From Desulfobacterales bacterium (GTDB lineage Bacteria; Desulfobacterota; Desulfobacteria; Desulfobacterales; JAEINQ01): a stretch of DNA of 64,000 nt. The stretch covers positions 1 to 64,000 of the forward strand of contig JAEINQ010000036.1 of assembly GCA_016342285.1 (NCBI GenBank), given 5' to 3'. This document shows, piece by piece, positions 54,583 through 63,003 of this stretch. The notes under the pieces were generated by a model. The model was not told where the DNA came from, did no database searches, and worked only from the letters and a program-made list of their open reading frames with translations. The position numbers were made by a program, and so were the translations under genes. The number at the start of each line of letters is the position of its first letter. Position 1 is the stretch's first letter.

Positions 54583-55089
54583 TCACATTGTCGTGGTTTT
54601 CTTCTGATCATCCTCGATCAGGTGGGTATTGATTTTGGACAGGACCTCGCACCACTGTGCGGCCATGTCCGGACCGATCTTCTTTACCAGATCGACAAAT
54701 ACCTGCATGATCATCGCTTCGATTTTTTCCGCCTCGACCTCGAAGATCTCGGTGACCCGGACCTCGACCTTGCGGCGGTCTTTGGGGTGTGGCTCCCGGG
54801 TCAGCAGCCCCTTTTCCACCAACCGATCCACCATGGCCGATGCCGACGGCGGGGAGACGCTCATCACCGAGGCCAACTCCGTGATGGACACCTGGCCCCG
54901 GTGCCATATGACGGTGAGGGTATGAAGCTGCTGCATGGAGAGTTCCCCGATGATCTTGCCTTCGGGGTCTGTGCGCATATGGGCCGACTGGATCCGGAAA
55001 ATCCGGTTATGAATCAATCTGCCCGTATCGTGAATATATCGGGCCGTTTCCATGGTATCGAGCGGAGCCATGGCGGCGTCTCCCTCCAT
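54583..55089 (-). CDS. MarR-family transcriptional regulator of efflux operon
   Basis: This 168-residue winged-helix repressor has the HTH helix QVSITELASVMSVSPPSASAMVDRLVEKGLLTREPHPKDRRK. The upstream ATG at 55089 is chosen (GAAGG 11 bases before it); a TTG further upstream at 55137 lies in a repeat and is not likely. It is the first gene of MarR-adaptor-pump. A sigma-70 promoter and a SlyA-like palindrome lie upstream, so it likely represses its own operon until a ligand binds. Confidence 0.9.
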   Translation of the reverse strand: MEGDAAMAPLDTMETARYIHDTGRLIHNRIFRIQSAHMRTDPEGKIIGELSMQQLHTLTVIWHRGQVSITELASVMSVSPPSASAMVDRLVEKGLLTREPHPKDRRKVEVRVTEIFEVEAEKIEAMIMQVFVDLVKKIGPDMAAQWCEVLSKINTHLIEDDQKKTTTM

Positions 55090-55120
55090 ATCTGTTTCAA
55101 CCTTCAAACACCCAACGGCA

Positions 55121-55172
55121 GCCCCTTCCAGGGGCAAGCCAAGGCCACGTCCTCTGGGCGTGGATTCTTTGC
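55121..55172. repeat. Hairpin repeat (CCCCTTCCAGGGG / ACGTCCTCTGGGCGT)
   Basis: CCCCTTCCAGGGGCAAGCCAA followed by CCACGTCCTCTGGGCGTGG ATTCTTTGC: two hairpins. One of several copies (232-290, 56205-56257, 57040-57088). Confidence 0.65.
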
Positions 55173-55196
55173 TTCTGAAATTAAACCGGTGGATGC

Positions 55197-55209
55197 TTAG
55201 CTTGGCTAA
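55197..55209. promoter_or_regulatory. SlyA/MarR-like operator
   Basis: TTAGC-TTG-GCTAA is close to the SlyA box TTAGCAAGCTAA (one base longer spacer). It lies just downstream of the -10. A further half site GGCTAA lies at 55220-55225, by the -10. Confidence 0.55.
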
Positions 55210-55224
55210 AAATAAATGAGGCTA

Positions 55225-55252
55225 AACATAATGGCCTGATTTTTCCTGTCAA
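55225..55252 (-). promoter_or_regulatory. Sigma-70 promoter of MarR-efflux operon
   Basis: On the minus strand TTGACA (55247-55252), 16-base spacer, TATGTT (55225-55230). Transcription would begin at about 55217, just before the palindrome at 55197-55209. Confidence 0.6.
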
Positions 55253-55471
55253 GGTCTCTCAACACCATCGAACGGCATTCTGATATGAGCCGGAGCGACC
55301 GCGGCCAAGACCATGCATGAATCTGCGATCACTTCGGCGCGACCCTATGGGAGTTGGTGAAGGAAGTCTTTTCAGGTCTGTAAAAAAATGTATCAAATTG
55401 TAGCGTCGACGTTTTTTGGCATCTTGGCTTTCTGTTGACTTTGCAACTGAAAGTTGTCAAAAAGCTTTATC

Positions 55472-55609
55472 CAGATCCAACAACGATGGAACGCGCTGCT
55501 GCTTGACGGATTCTCCGAAGAAGACCAGGCTGGGCTGCTTGCCGGCCTCAAGGCTGTCGCAGGTAACGCAAAAGCATGTGTGGAAGGACAAGGCGGAATC
55601 GATTGTTGA
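55472..55609 (+). pseudogene. C-terminal remnant of a MarR-family gene
   Basis: An open piece reads QIQQRWNALLLDGFSEEDQAG then LLAGLKAVAGNAKACVEG and ends in a stop at 55607-55609. It looks like the last dimerisation helices of a MarR protein, but the upstream part is interrupted by a stop (near 55450) and no HTH is left. It lies just before the PocR gene. Confidence 0.5.
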
Positions 55610-55641
55610 TTTGAAAAAACGGCCAAAGGAGCGATTTGAAA

Positions 55642-56139
55642 ATGGAACTGACAGAGATTCTACCCTTAGACGAGTGGGTCCGGTTTGAAAAAGAACTGTT
55701 CGACCGGTTTCAGATCAACTGCACCGTATACAACACCGAAGGGGTGGGGCTGACCGGAAAACCCAACTGGTGCAACACCTTGTGTCCGGAAATCAAGGCA
55801 AACAAGGAATCCCTTGCGGCTATTTGTGCGCCGGGAAACCAGAATTTCATGGCCCAGGCAAAGCAGACACGAAAAGCAGTCATCGGCGAGTGTGACGCGG
55901 GTCTGATCAAGATCGCCGTTCCCATTTTTTCCGGCGATACTTTTTTGGGCACCGCCGGCGGATGCGGTCTGCTGCCCGAAGGGGGAGAGGTGGATACCTT
56001 CATGGTTCACAAGGCGACGGGGATGCCCGAAGAGGAGATCGCCATGCTCTGCAAGGACCTGGGTACCATGTCCCAGGCCCAGGCCGAAGAGATGGCGGCA
56101 TTCATCCAAGGGCGCCTCGATCAATTCGCCATGGCATAA
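55642..56139 (+). CDS. PocR-domain sensory protein
   Basis: This 165-residue cytoplasmic protein consists of a PocR ligand-binding domain. It has three conserved cysteine parts (NWCNTLCPEIK, AICAPGNQNF, IGECDAGLIKIAVPIF) and FLGTAGGCGLLP. PocR domains sense small molecules or redox state and are often joined to HTH or kinase domains; here the domain stands alone. AAGGAG precedes the ATG by ten bases; a TTG two codons earlier is a possible alternative. A terminator follows at 56271. Confidence 0.85.
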   Translation: MELTEILPLDEWVRFEKELFDRFQINCTVYNTEGVGLTGKPNWCNTLCPEIKANKESLAAICAPGNQNFMAQAKQTRKAVIGECDAGLIKIAVPIFSGDTFLGTAGGCGLLPEGGEVDTFMVHKATGMPEEEIAMLCKDLGTMSQAQAEEMAAFIQGRLDQFAMA

Positions 56140-56204
56140 ACAACATTAACCCAATGGCAGAATTCCTTAATTTTAGGCATTTCGAACTTTAAGCGGAGTA
56201 TCCC

Positions 56205-56257
56205 AGCCCCTTTCAGGGGCGAACCAAAGCTTGGTCCTCCGGGCCAGGATTTTTTAC
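56205..56257. repeat. Hairpin repeat (CCCCTTTCAGGGG / TGGTCCTCCGGGCCA)
   Basis: Same family as 55121-55172, with changed but complementary bases in the second stem (TGG...CCA here, ACG...CGT there). Confidence 0.65.
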
Positions 56258-56270
56258 AAAGGCAATGCGG

Positions 56271-56298
56271 AGCCACGCCCTCCGGGCGTGGCTTTTTT
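56271..56298 (+). terminator. Terminator of the PocR gene
   Basis: AGCCACGCCC-TCC-GGGCGTGGCT followed by TTTTTT is a perfect 10-bp stem with a T-run. Confidence 0.85.
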
Positions 56299-56343
56299 GC
56301 ATGGATGACCGGACGGTCTCCTGGCTCGGATCGGAAAATCGGT

Positions 56344-56841
56344 TCAGCAGCAGCCCGAACCGCAATCGCACCCGCAGTCGCTGCCGCATGATGACGGCTC
56401 CTGGGTCGGGGTCTCGCTGATGCCCGTCACCTCGATGGCAAAGGTCAGGGCCTTGCCGGCCATGGGGTGATTCATGTCCACGCTGACGTGCTCTTCGGTC
56501 ACCGCGGTGATGAGCCCCGGCACCTGGTGGCCGTCGGAGGTGGTCATGCCCACGGTCTGCCCCACTTGGGGATCCATACCGGGCGGCACATTGGCGACGG
56601 CGATGTCAAGGGTCGCCTCTTCGTCGCGTTCGCCGTAAGCCTCGGCGGCCGAAACGGTAAAGGTTTTCTTTTCGCCGACGGCCATGCCCATGAGTTCGCG
56701 CTCGAATCCTTCTATCAACTGACCGTTGCCCATCTGAACTTCCATGGGGCCGCGCCCCTCGCTGGTGTCAAAGACCTCGCCGTTGTCCAGGGTTCCCGTA
56801 TAGGACACGCTGACGTACAACTCGTTTTGCACTGTTTCCAT
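56344..56841 (-). CDS. SlyD-like FKBP-type peptidyl-prolyl isomerase
   Basis: This 165-residue protein has FKBP halves around an IF insert: VSVSYTGTLDNGEVFDTSEGRGPMEVQMGNGQLIEGFERELMGM (shown as continuous strands and helix) and, later, GKALTFAIEVTGI. SlyD proteins are isomerases with chaperone activity. The C-terminus is a short cysteine-rich tail (SSCGSDCGCDCGSGCC) like the metal-binding tail of SlyD. The start is the ATG at 56841, AAGGAG eight bases before; the frame stays open upstream but is not needed. Confidence 0.88.
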   Translation of the reverse strand: METVQNELYVSVSYTGTLDNGEVFDTSEGRGPMEVQMGNGQLIEGFERELMGMAVGEKKTFTVSAAEAYGERDEEATLDIAVANVPPGMDPQVGQTVGMTTSDGHQVPGLITAVTEEHVSVDMNHPMAGKALTFAIEVTGISETPTQEPSSCGSDCGCDCGSGCC

Positions 56842-57039
56842 GAATGACTCCTTTGGTTGTGTTTGGCAGCAGGCGTTTGATTGAATCGGCCCGTGGCCAT
56901 ACCATGCATCGCGCGGCTTCATCGATGAGCCAATGCCGCGCGTCCCCGTTCCGGACGGGGTTTTGGGTTTGCCTGTTCCTATCTCATTAGGTGGTAAAAA
57001 TTTTCGTAAGTTAGGGACCGGTTGGCATATGTCAACCTG

Positions 57040-57088
57040 AACCCCTTTCAGGAGCAAGCCAAAGCCTGGTCCTTTGGGATAGGATACT
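57040..57088. repeat. Hairpin repeat copy
   Basis: CCCCTTTCAGGAGCAAGCCAA then GCCTGGTCCTTTGGGATAGG: a copy with some decay of the second stem. Confidence 0.55.
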
Positions 57089-57122
57089 GCACGGCTGAAA
57101 AGCGATGGTGAAGAGGGGAATT

Positions 57123-58196
57123 CTATTCGGATTTGAGCAGTTCGATAAAGACCTGCATGGCCGTGACCTCATCGTGTCTGGCCAGGGATCGTCTGATTTC
57201 GGTGATCTTGCCGTATCGCTGCTTATCGAGGATCAGGTGCTCCTTGCGGGTGCCCGAGTCGTTGATGTGGATGGCCGGCCAGACCCGCTGTTCGGCGCAC
57301 TTGCGGCTCAGCACCAGGTCGAGGTTGCCCGTCCCCTTGAATTCTTGAAAGATGATGTCGTCCATGCGGCTGCCGGTGTCCACCAGTATGGTGGCCATAA
57401 TGGTCAGGGACCCGCCGTTTTCGATGTTGCGTGCCGCTCCGAAGACCCGGCGCGGTATCTCCAGGGCGTTGGCGCCCAGGCCGCCGGTCATGGTCCGGCC
57501 GTAGCTGGGGGTTTCGGTGTTAAACGCCCGGGACAGTCGGGTGAGCGAGTCGATGAGGAGCACCACGTCATCGCCGGATTCGGTGGCTCGAACCACGGTG
57601 TTGATGCCGAGCCGGGTCATGCGCATGTGTTCGGAAAGGCTCCGGTCAGCTGAAGAGGCAAGCACATGGGCGCCGCTGAGGCCGCGCTTGAAGTCGGTGA
57701 CCTCCTCGGGGCGTTCGTCCACCAGCAGCACGAATACCTGCGTGCCCGGATGGTTGGTCATGATGGCGTTGGCCAGATGTTTCAAGATGGTGGTCTTTCC
57801 CGATTTGGGCGGTGAGATCACCAGGCCTCGCTGTCCGCGGCCCATGGGGACGATGAGGTCCAGGGCCTGGCCCATGATGTCCTCGGGCCCCAGGGTGAGG
57901 TTGAAGGGCTGGTTCGGGTCGATGCTCACGCAGTCCTGAAGGGGGGTGAACCCGTGGTATTGGTCCATGGGGATCCCGTTGACGGTGTCGACGGCGGCCA
58001 GCTTGAGGTTCTGGTTCCTCGGATCGCCCTTGACGCCGCCCCCCTCAATGAAAAGCCCTTCACCTATCCCGTTCTGTCGGATGAAGTTGGCCGGGACAAA
58101 GGTGTCCAGGGGGCCGGGGTTAAAATTCTGCTCAATGGCCCGCAGAAAACCGAATCCTTTGTCCATGATTTCCAGATGTCCGCTTACCGGTTCCAC
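57123..58196 (-). CDS. rho: Short Rho-type transcription termination factor
   Basis: This is a 357-residue Rho that lacks the N-terminal helical domain (Rho_N) of the usual 420-residue form. The RNA-binding cold-shock domain is present (EIMDKGFGFLRAIEQNFNPGPLDTFVP). The ATPase core is complete: Walker A ISPPKSGKTTILK, VLLVDERPEEVTDFKR, Walker B VVLLIDSLTRLSRA, and Q-loop/R-loop GGLGANALEIPRR. GTG at 58196 has AGGAG six bases before. It sits by an amidohydrolase, away from a normal rho site, so it may be an extra paralogue. Confidence 0.9.
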   Translation of the reverse strand: MEPVSGHLEIMDKGFGFLRAIEQNFNPGPLDTFVPANFIRQNGIGEGLFIEGGGVKGDPRNQNLKLAAVDTVNGIPMDQYHGFTPLQDCVSIDPNQPFNLTLGPEDIMGQALDLIVPMGRGQRGLVISPPKSGKTTILKHLANAIMTNHPGTQVFVLLVDERPEEVTDFKRGLSGAHVLASSADRSLSEHMRMTRLGINTVVRATESGDDVVLLIDSLTRLSRAFNTETPSYGRTMTGGLGANALEIPRRVFGAARNIENGGSLTIMATILVDTGSRMDDIIFQEFKGTGNLDLVLSRKCAEQRVWPAIHINDSGTRKEHLILDKQRYGKITEIRRSLARHDEVTAMQVFIELLKSE

Positions 58197-58296
58197 AGGG
58201 CTGCTCCTGTTCTGTCTTTTCTGTGATGGATGAGATGCCTTTGTAAAGAATCTATTGAAACCATAAAGGCACAAAGTACACATGGGCTAAGTTGTT

Positions 58297-59958
58297 TCAT
58301 TGGCCGGCTTTGAGCACCCGTCCGGCCTTGGCGCCGGCCAAGTAAGAACCGTCGTTTACCACCAGGGCGCCGTTGCAAAAAACCTTGTGAATTCCCACCG
58401 GTCGGCTTGCTGTGTTTTTCAAGGTGGTGGTGTCGGCGATGGTGTCGGCATCGAAGAGGACCAGATCGGCGAAGGCGCCCGGCCGGATCTCGCCCCGATC
58501 GGTGATGTCCATCCAGCGGGCCGTGGCGCCGGTCATGCGGTGGATGGCCGTCTCTAAGGGCATCACTCCTTTGTCTCGCGCAAACCGTCCCAGGATTCGC
58601 GGGAAGGCGCCGTAGGAGGCGGGGTTGGCAAAGCCCCTGGACTTGAGAATGGTATCGGTTTCAAAGAGGCACCGGCCGTCGGCCATGAGGGTTTCCATCA
58701 GCGTTTCGTTCTCGTCGTTGCCGCTGTAACCGTAGGTGAGCTGAAGGGCCTTGCTGTCGCTCTCTTTTACGATTTTGAGCATCATGGCCACCGGATCGGT
58801 TCGCTCGGCGGCGGCGATTTCGGTGAGGCAGCGGCCGTTGTAGGCTTCGCCGGCCGGATAGGCGGCGTCCATTATCCAGATATCGGACAGGTCGAATCCC
58901 AGCAACCGTTTGGCCAGGGCCAGTTCGATCCGGAGCCGTCGGATTGCCCTGGGGTTGTCGAGGTTTTCGGCCAGGTTCTCGATGAACCAGGTGGGCAGGA
59001 AGACATTGAGGTAGCTGTTACCGCAAAAGTGGGGGTAGATGTCCCACATGACCTTAAGCCCTTTTGCCGCCGCGGCCGCGATCATCTCAAGGGCCCGCTC
59101 TGCCGTGGGCCAGCTTGCCCGCCCCACGAAGATGAAGTGGGAAATCTGGAGCTTGACGCCGGTCGCAAGGCCGATGGCCAGGGCCTCTTCCAGGGCCTTG
59201 AGGTTGTGGGGCCGGCCGAAAAAGGGGATGACCGGGTAGGACCCCGAGTAGCGCGACAGTGCCCGCTTGTGAACGGTGAGCAGCCGCCCGCGGTCTGCTG
59301 CGACCCGGGCCATGGTTACCAGTTCCTGGCGGGTGGAAAAGATTCCCGGCGGGTACATCAGCCCCAGGGAGAGTCCGGCCGCCCCCTGATCAAAGGCCGC
59401 GTGGGTCATGTCCACCATTTGCGACAGGGCGTTGGCGTCGGGCCGGGCCGTCAGGTCTTCGGTGACCGAGAGCTGAATGGTGCCGTGTCCCACCATTTCC
59501 ACCAGGTTGAATAGCAGTCCTCCCGAGGCTGAAAGGGTGTCGAGAAACGTGCCCATATCCTCCCAGCAGTAGTCAAAATGGCGCTCCAATAGCATTTCCG
59601 AATATTGTTGGAGCAAAGGTTGAACGGCCCTGGCAGCCGGTGCCGGTGAAAACCCGCAGTTGCCGGCCACCACCGTGGTGACCCCTTGTTCGGCCATGGG
59701 AAAAAGAAAGGTCTCATGGTCGACCAGGGGCAGGGTCCAGTCGAAGTGGCTGTGGCAGTCGATGAACCCCGGCGCCAGGGCCAGGTTCCGGCCGTCGATA
59801 ACAGTGGCCGCGCCAGCCCTTGCCAGGGCCTGACCTTCAGGGGCCGCGGCCGGTGTTACGGACTCAATACGGTCGCCGGACATGCGCACATGTCCGGTGA
59901 ACGGCACGGCGTCCGTGCCATCGACGACCAGGGCGTCGGTGATCAGGGTGGTGGTCAT
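58297..59958 (-). CDS. N-acyl-D-amino-acid deacylase family amidohydrolase
   Basis: This 553-residue metal-dependent hydrolase has the amidohydrolase metal motif APGFIDCHSHFDWT and later HKRAL and ISHFIF, and the C-terminal GEIRPGAFADLVLFDADTI. It matches D-aminoacylases, which cleave N-acyl groups from D-amino acids, or related dihydropyrimidinase-like enzymes. GGAGAACAA precedes the start. It lies 100 bases before rho. Substrate unknown. Confidence 0.88.
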   Translation of the reverse strand: MTTTLITDALVVDGTDAVPFTGHVRMSGDRIESVTPAAAPEGQALARAGAATVIDGRNLALAPGFIDCHSHFDWTLPLVDHETFLFPMAEQGVTTVVAGNCGFSPAPAARAVQPLLQQYSEMLLERHFDYCWEDMGTFLDTLSASGGLLFNLVEMVGHGTIQLSVTEDLTARPDANALSQMVDMTHAAFDQGAAGLSLGLMYPPGIFSTRQELVTMARVAADRGRLLTVHKRALSRYSGSYPVIPFFGRPHNLKALEEALAIGLATGVKLQISHFIFVGRASWPTAERALEMIAAAAAKGLKVMWDIYPHFCGNSYLNVFLPTWFIENLAENLDNPRAIRRLRIELALAKRLLGFDLSDIWIMDAAYPAGEAYNGRCLTEIAAAERTDPVAMMLKIVKESDSKALQLTYGYSGNDENETLMETLMADGRCLFETDTILKSRGFANPASYGAFPRILGRFARDKGVMPLETAIHRMTGATARWMDITDRGEIRPGAFADLVLFDADTIADTTTLKNTASRPVGIHKVFCNGALVVNDGSYLAGAKAGRVLKAGQ

Positions 59959-60213
59959 TTGTTCTCCGTGGTGGCGTATCTGCCCGGGCAGAGCCGGATG
60001 TTAACGGAAAAACCGTTTGCGAAAGGTGGGCATTTGCCGGATAATGCCACAGTTCGGAGGCAAAGGCAAAGCCTGCCGAGCAGTTAAAATCTTGTTCAGT
60101 GAATCCACGCCCTGTGGCGTGGCCAGCGTTCAAGGCGCTATCAACACGATTGCCTGTAAGTGCCAAGTGATCCAAAGCAATCCCGCCTTGGCGGGGATAA
60201 GGAATTCAGGCAT

Positions 60214-60708
60214 ATGAACGACGAACCGATCAGTCGCACCCAAAAGAAAAATGAAGACCGGGCCCTTCAAACGGCCGGGGAGGCCCTGGCGGCCCTGTCG
60301 CCCGAGCAGATCGACGCCGTGGACATGCCTGAAGAACTGCGCGAGGCACTGCACTTTGTCCGGCAAACCACCAGTCACGGCGCCCGGCGTCGCCAGATGC
60401 AATACATCGGGTCCCTCATGCGTCGCATCGATTCCGAGCCCTTGCAGCGCGCCCTGGACAACATTCGATTCGGCGATGTGCAGGCGGCCGCTCAATTCAA
60501 ACGGATCGAGCGATGGCGTGACGGTCTTGCGGCCGGGGACCAGTCGATGCTGGACGAGATCATGGCCGCCCATCCGGTCGCCGACCGCCAGCGGCTGGCC
60601 CAATTGGCCCGAAATGCCCGAAAGCATGCCGATTCCGGGGAAAAAACCAAATCGGCCCGGGCCCTTTTTCGCTATCTCAAGGAACTGGCGGACGGTTCCG
60701 GTGAATAA
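60214..60708 (+). CDS. yjgA: DarP/YjgA-family ribosome assembly protein
   Basis: This 164-residue protein has the YjgA features: PISRTQKKNEDRALQTAGEALAALSP, the block EALHFVRQTTSHGARRRQMQYIGSLMR and RLAQLARNARKH. DarP helps late 50S assembly. The start has AAGGA in the intergenic repeat AAGGAATTCAGGC just before it. Confidence 0.88.
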   Translation: MNDEPISRTQKKNEDRALQTAGEALAALSPEQIDAVDMPEELREALHFVRQTTSHGARRRQMQYIGSLMRRIDSEPLQRALDNIRFGDVQAAAQFKRIERWRDGLAAGDQSMLDEIMAAHPVADRQRLAQLARNARKHADSGEKTKSARALFRYLKELADGSGE

Positions 60709-61027
60709 GCGGCCCCGACCCCGGCAAGAAAATCGACCCCCGGTCATTCATGTCGGTCCTTTGGGTGTGGTCAGAGAAAACTGGCCATACCATTGAGATT
60801 ACCGGCAAATGACTAAAATGCGCTAAAGTTTGAAGTGCCTAAGTTGATGCGTTCTTAAAAAGGCCGCGATCACCCATAGAAGATAAACGACCACGAAGAG
60901 CACGAAGGTCACGAAGCTGAAAATATTAGATATTCTGTTTTTCTCTTCGTGCTCTTCGTGTCCTTCGTGGTGAAAAACCGACTTTTTCCGGAGTCCACCT
61001 GAAGCCATCCGCTCGGGGGGCGGTGAC
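60709..61027. other. Gap with repeats
   Basis: The GGTCCTTTGGGTG hairpin (about 60755-60775), AAAGTTTGAAGTGCC, and the ACCACGAAG inverted repeat (60890-60972) fill this gap. No gene is seen. Confidence 0.6.
60890..60972. repeat. ACCACGAAGAGCACGAAG inverted repeat
   Basis: ACCACGAAGAGCACGAAGG at the left is complementary to the right end CTTCGTGTCCTTCGTGGT, with an inner CGAAGCTG part. It is a palindromic element also at 49665. Confidence 0.7.
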
Positions 61028-62533
61028 TCACTTTGGGCCGAAGAGGTCATCGGCCTGTTGGAAGTGGGCGCCGACATCCCGCCGCAGGTCCAGACGGTTG
61101 CCGCCGACGTCTTCACGGGGCACGACCCGCAGTTTGCCGTTGTCGTGGGCGGCCAGCAGTTTCTGGCGAAGCCGTTCGGCCACCTCACCCCGGGCCTGGC
61201 CCGGTTTGATGGTGGCGTTGGCGTTGAGAAAGGCGACCCGGGTGCCGTCGGACTTGTAAATTTGTTCCTCTTCGGAGAAGGTCATGGCCGAAGGGATGGC
61301 CTGGATCCCTTTTCTCCTCAGATACTTTGTGTCCATGTCCACCGGTTCGCCCTTGGTGCAGGACCACGGATACCCCTTTTGGCCGTCAGGTCCTCCCGGT
61401 CCGGTGACCAGGGCCATGCTGATGGCCACCTGTTCTTCGCGCACTTCGGGCGCCACCTGATCCAGTCTGCCGGTCATGGTGGCCTCCACCAGGGCCCCGA
61501 GGTTGCGGATGCGTCGGGCCACGGGTTGGGCTTCGGGCTCACCGGGTCGGATATTGACCTCACAGACACGGATGCGGGTCGGCTGCCGGTTCGCGTCAAA
61601 GGAAACAAAGCAGCCCGGATAGAGGATACAGGGTCGCAGGATCCCTTTTTCACGCATGGCTTCGATGAGGGGCTCGGCGATGGTCTTGCCGGCCATTTCC
61701 ATGAGCTGGGGCGTTTCCATGGGGTGGGGGCTGATGGCCCCCACGCCGCCGGTGATGGGGTTGGTCCGGCTGGCCGGTCCCTCGAAGCGTTCGGGGTAGT
61801 CCATTGCCGTGGGCAGGATGCGGTAGTGGCCGCCGGCGTCCACGAATATGGTAAAGCTGATTTCCACCCCGGCCATGAGCGACTCCACCAGCAGGGGCCA
61901 GGGGACTTTTTTGCCGAATATTTTTTTATAATTGTCCTTGTAGTCACCGAGCAGGGTGGCCCAGACCTCCCGGATCTCCCATGAGTTCAAGATGATGCGT
62001 GCGCCCTTGCCGCCGGCGCTGTAAGGGTATTTGAGTACGGCCCCGCCAAAGGCGTCGATGCGTTCCAGGCAGGCGGCGAGCACCGCGTCGTAGTCGCCGG
62101 CATTGACCTCGGTCCAGGAATCAGCCACGGGAATGCCCGCCTCCCGGCAGAGTCCCTTGCATCGGATCTTATCCCCTTCGATGAAGGCGCCGTCCCGGCT
62201 CAGTCCCAGAATCCGGTCGCCGAAACCGGCCGCGGTCACGGTGTCCACCAGCCCCTCGAACAGCAGGGCTTCAGGCATGGGGACCACGTAGTCCACGGTG
62301 CCCTGCGTTAAGGCGTCGATGATGGCTTCGGTGTAATGGGCCACGGAATTGCTCCGGGTGGGGATGAAATTCACCGGCCAGTCCATTTGTCGTGAAAAGA
62401 CCGGCATGGCTGGCGTGCCGCGCACCACCGCTCCCTGGTAAGGGTCGGGATAGGCTTCGCTGGTGGCGGTGGATACGGTCAGGGCACAGAGCAGGGTCCG
62501 CCCGTCGGTTCCGGCAAAGGCAATGGTTTTCAT
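61028..62533 (-). CDS. PurD-like ATP-grasp ligase
   Basis: This 501-residue ATP-grasp enzyme is similar to phosphoribosylamine-glycine ligase (PurD). Motifs: KYPYSAGGKGARI (ATP), VESLMAGVEISFTIFVDAGG, TNPITGGVGAISPHP, and the metal site CEVNIRPGEPEAQPVARR. But its N-terminus (MKTIAFAGTDGRTLLCALT) differs from the usual PurD GGREHALA start, and it is longer than PurD (about 425). So it is more likely a PurD-like paralogue with another amine or acid substrate. It stands alone; AAGGA precedes the ATG. Confidence 0.8.
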   Translation of the reverse strand: MKTIAFAGTDGRTLLCALTVSTATSEAYPDPYQGAVVRGTPAMPVFSRQMDWPVNFIPTRSNSVAHYTEAIIDALTQGTVDYVVPMPEALLFEGLVDTVTAAGFGDRILGLSRDGAFIEGDKIRCKGLCREAGIPVADSWTEVNAGDYDAVLAACLERIDAFGGAVLKYPYSAGGKGARIILNSWEIREVWATLLGDYKDNYKKIFGKKVPWPLLVESLMAGVEISFTIFVDAGGHYRILPTAMDYPERFEGPASRTNPITGGVGAISPHPMETPQLMEMAGKTIAEPLIEAMREKGILRPCILYPGCFVSFDANRQPTRIRVCEVNIRPGEPEAQPVARRIRNLGALVEATMTGRLDQVAPEVREEQVAISMALVTGPGGPDGQKGYPWSCTKGEPVDMDTKYLRRKGIQAIPSAMTFSEEEQIYKSDGTRVAFLNANATIKPGQARGEVAERLRQKLLAAHDNGKLRVVPREDVGGNRLDLRRDVGAHFQQADDLFGPK

Positions 62534-63003
62534 GGAGCGTCCTTGGTTGGCAGGTTGGCGGTTATCTTTTTTCCGAGGCCGAACCCTACCAGAGGAGCCC
62601 GGTCCGGGTCAACCGGGTCGGTACGCGGGTTGAATTTAATTCTGGCATTAAACCACCACTTCAAGTGGTGGACCGGAAGAGGCTCCGCTATCGCTACCGT
62701 CCCGGTGAGAACGACTACCGTGAATTTCCAATTTCCAATACTCAATTTCCAATGCTCAAGTGTGGAATCGCTACGCTCTGCCAATTTTTAAAAGGCTAAA
62801 ATGGCAGAATACCTTCCTTGAACATTGAGAATTGAAAATTGGATATTGGACATTAAGCCCTCCTAAGGAGGGCCTCCTGATGCCACCCGCTCTGCGGGTA
62901 TAGCGTAGCGACCCCTCAACTTTGGTCACTTTAGCTCATCCAGGCGCAGGGCCTGTCTTGCGCTTGGAGAGAACTTGAAAAGCACTTGAAAAGAAAGGGC
63001 GGG
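62534..63003. other. Repeat-rich intergenic region
   Basis: CCACCACTTCAAGTGGTGG (62656-62674) is a perfect palindrome. CAATTTCCAATGCTCAAGTG then TGGAATCGCTACGCTCTGCC (about 62740-62785) and the GGCAGAAT part match repeats near 47740 and 47050. CATTGAGAATTGAAAATTGG is an inverted relative. No gene is seen. Confidence 0.6.

Noticed and set aside
55090..55137. Longer MarR start at a TTG codon
   Set aside because: The extension lies within a dispersed repeat and lacks a good ribosome site; ATG at 55089 is better.
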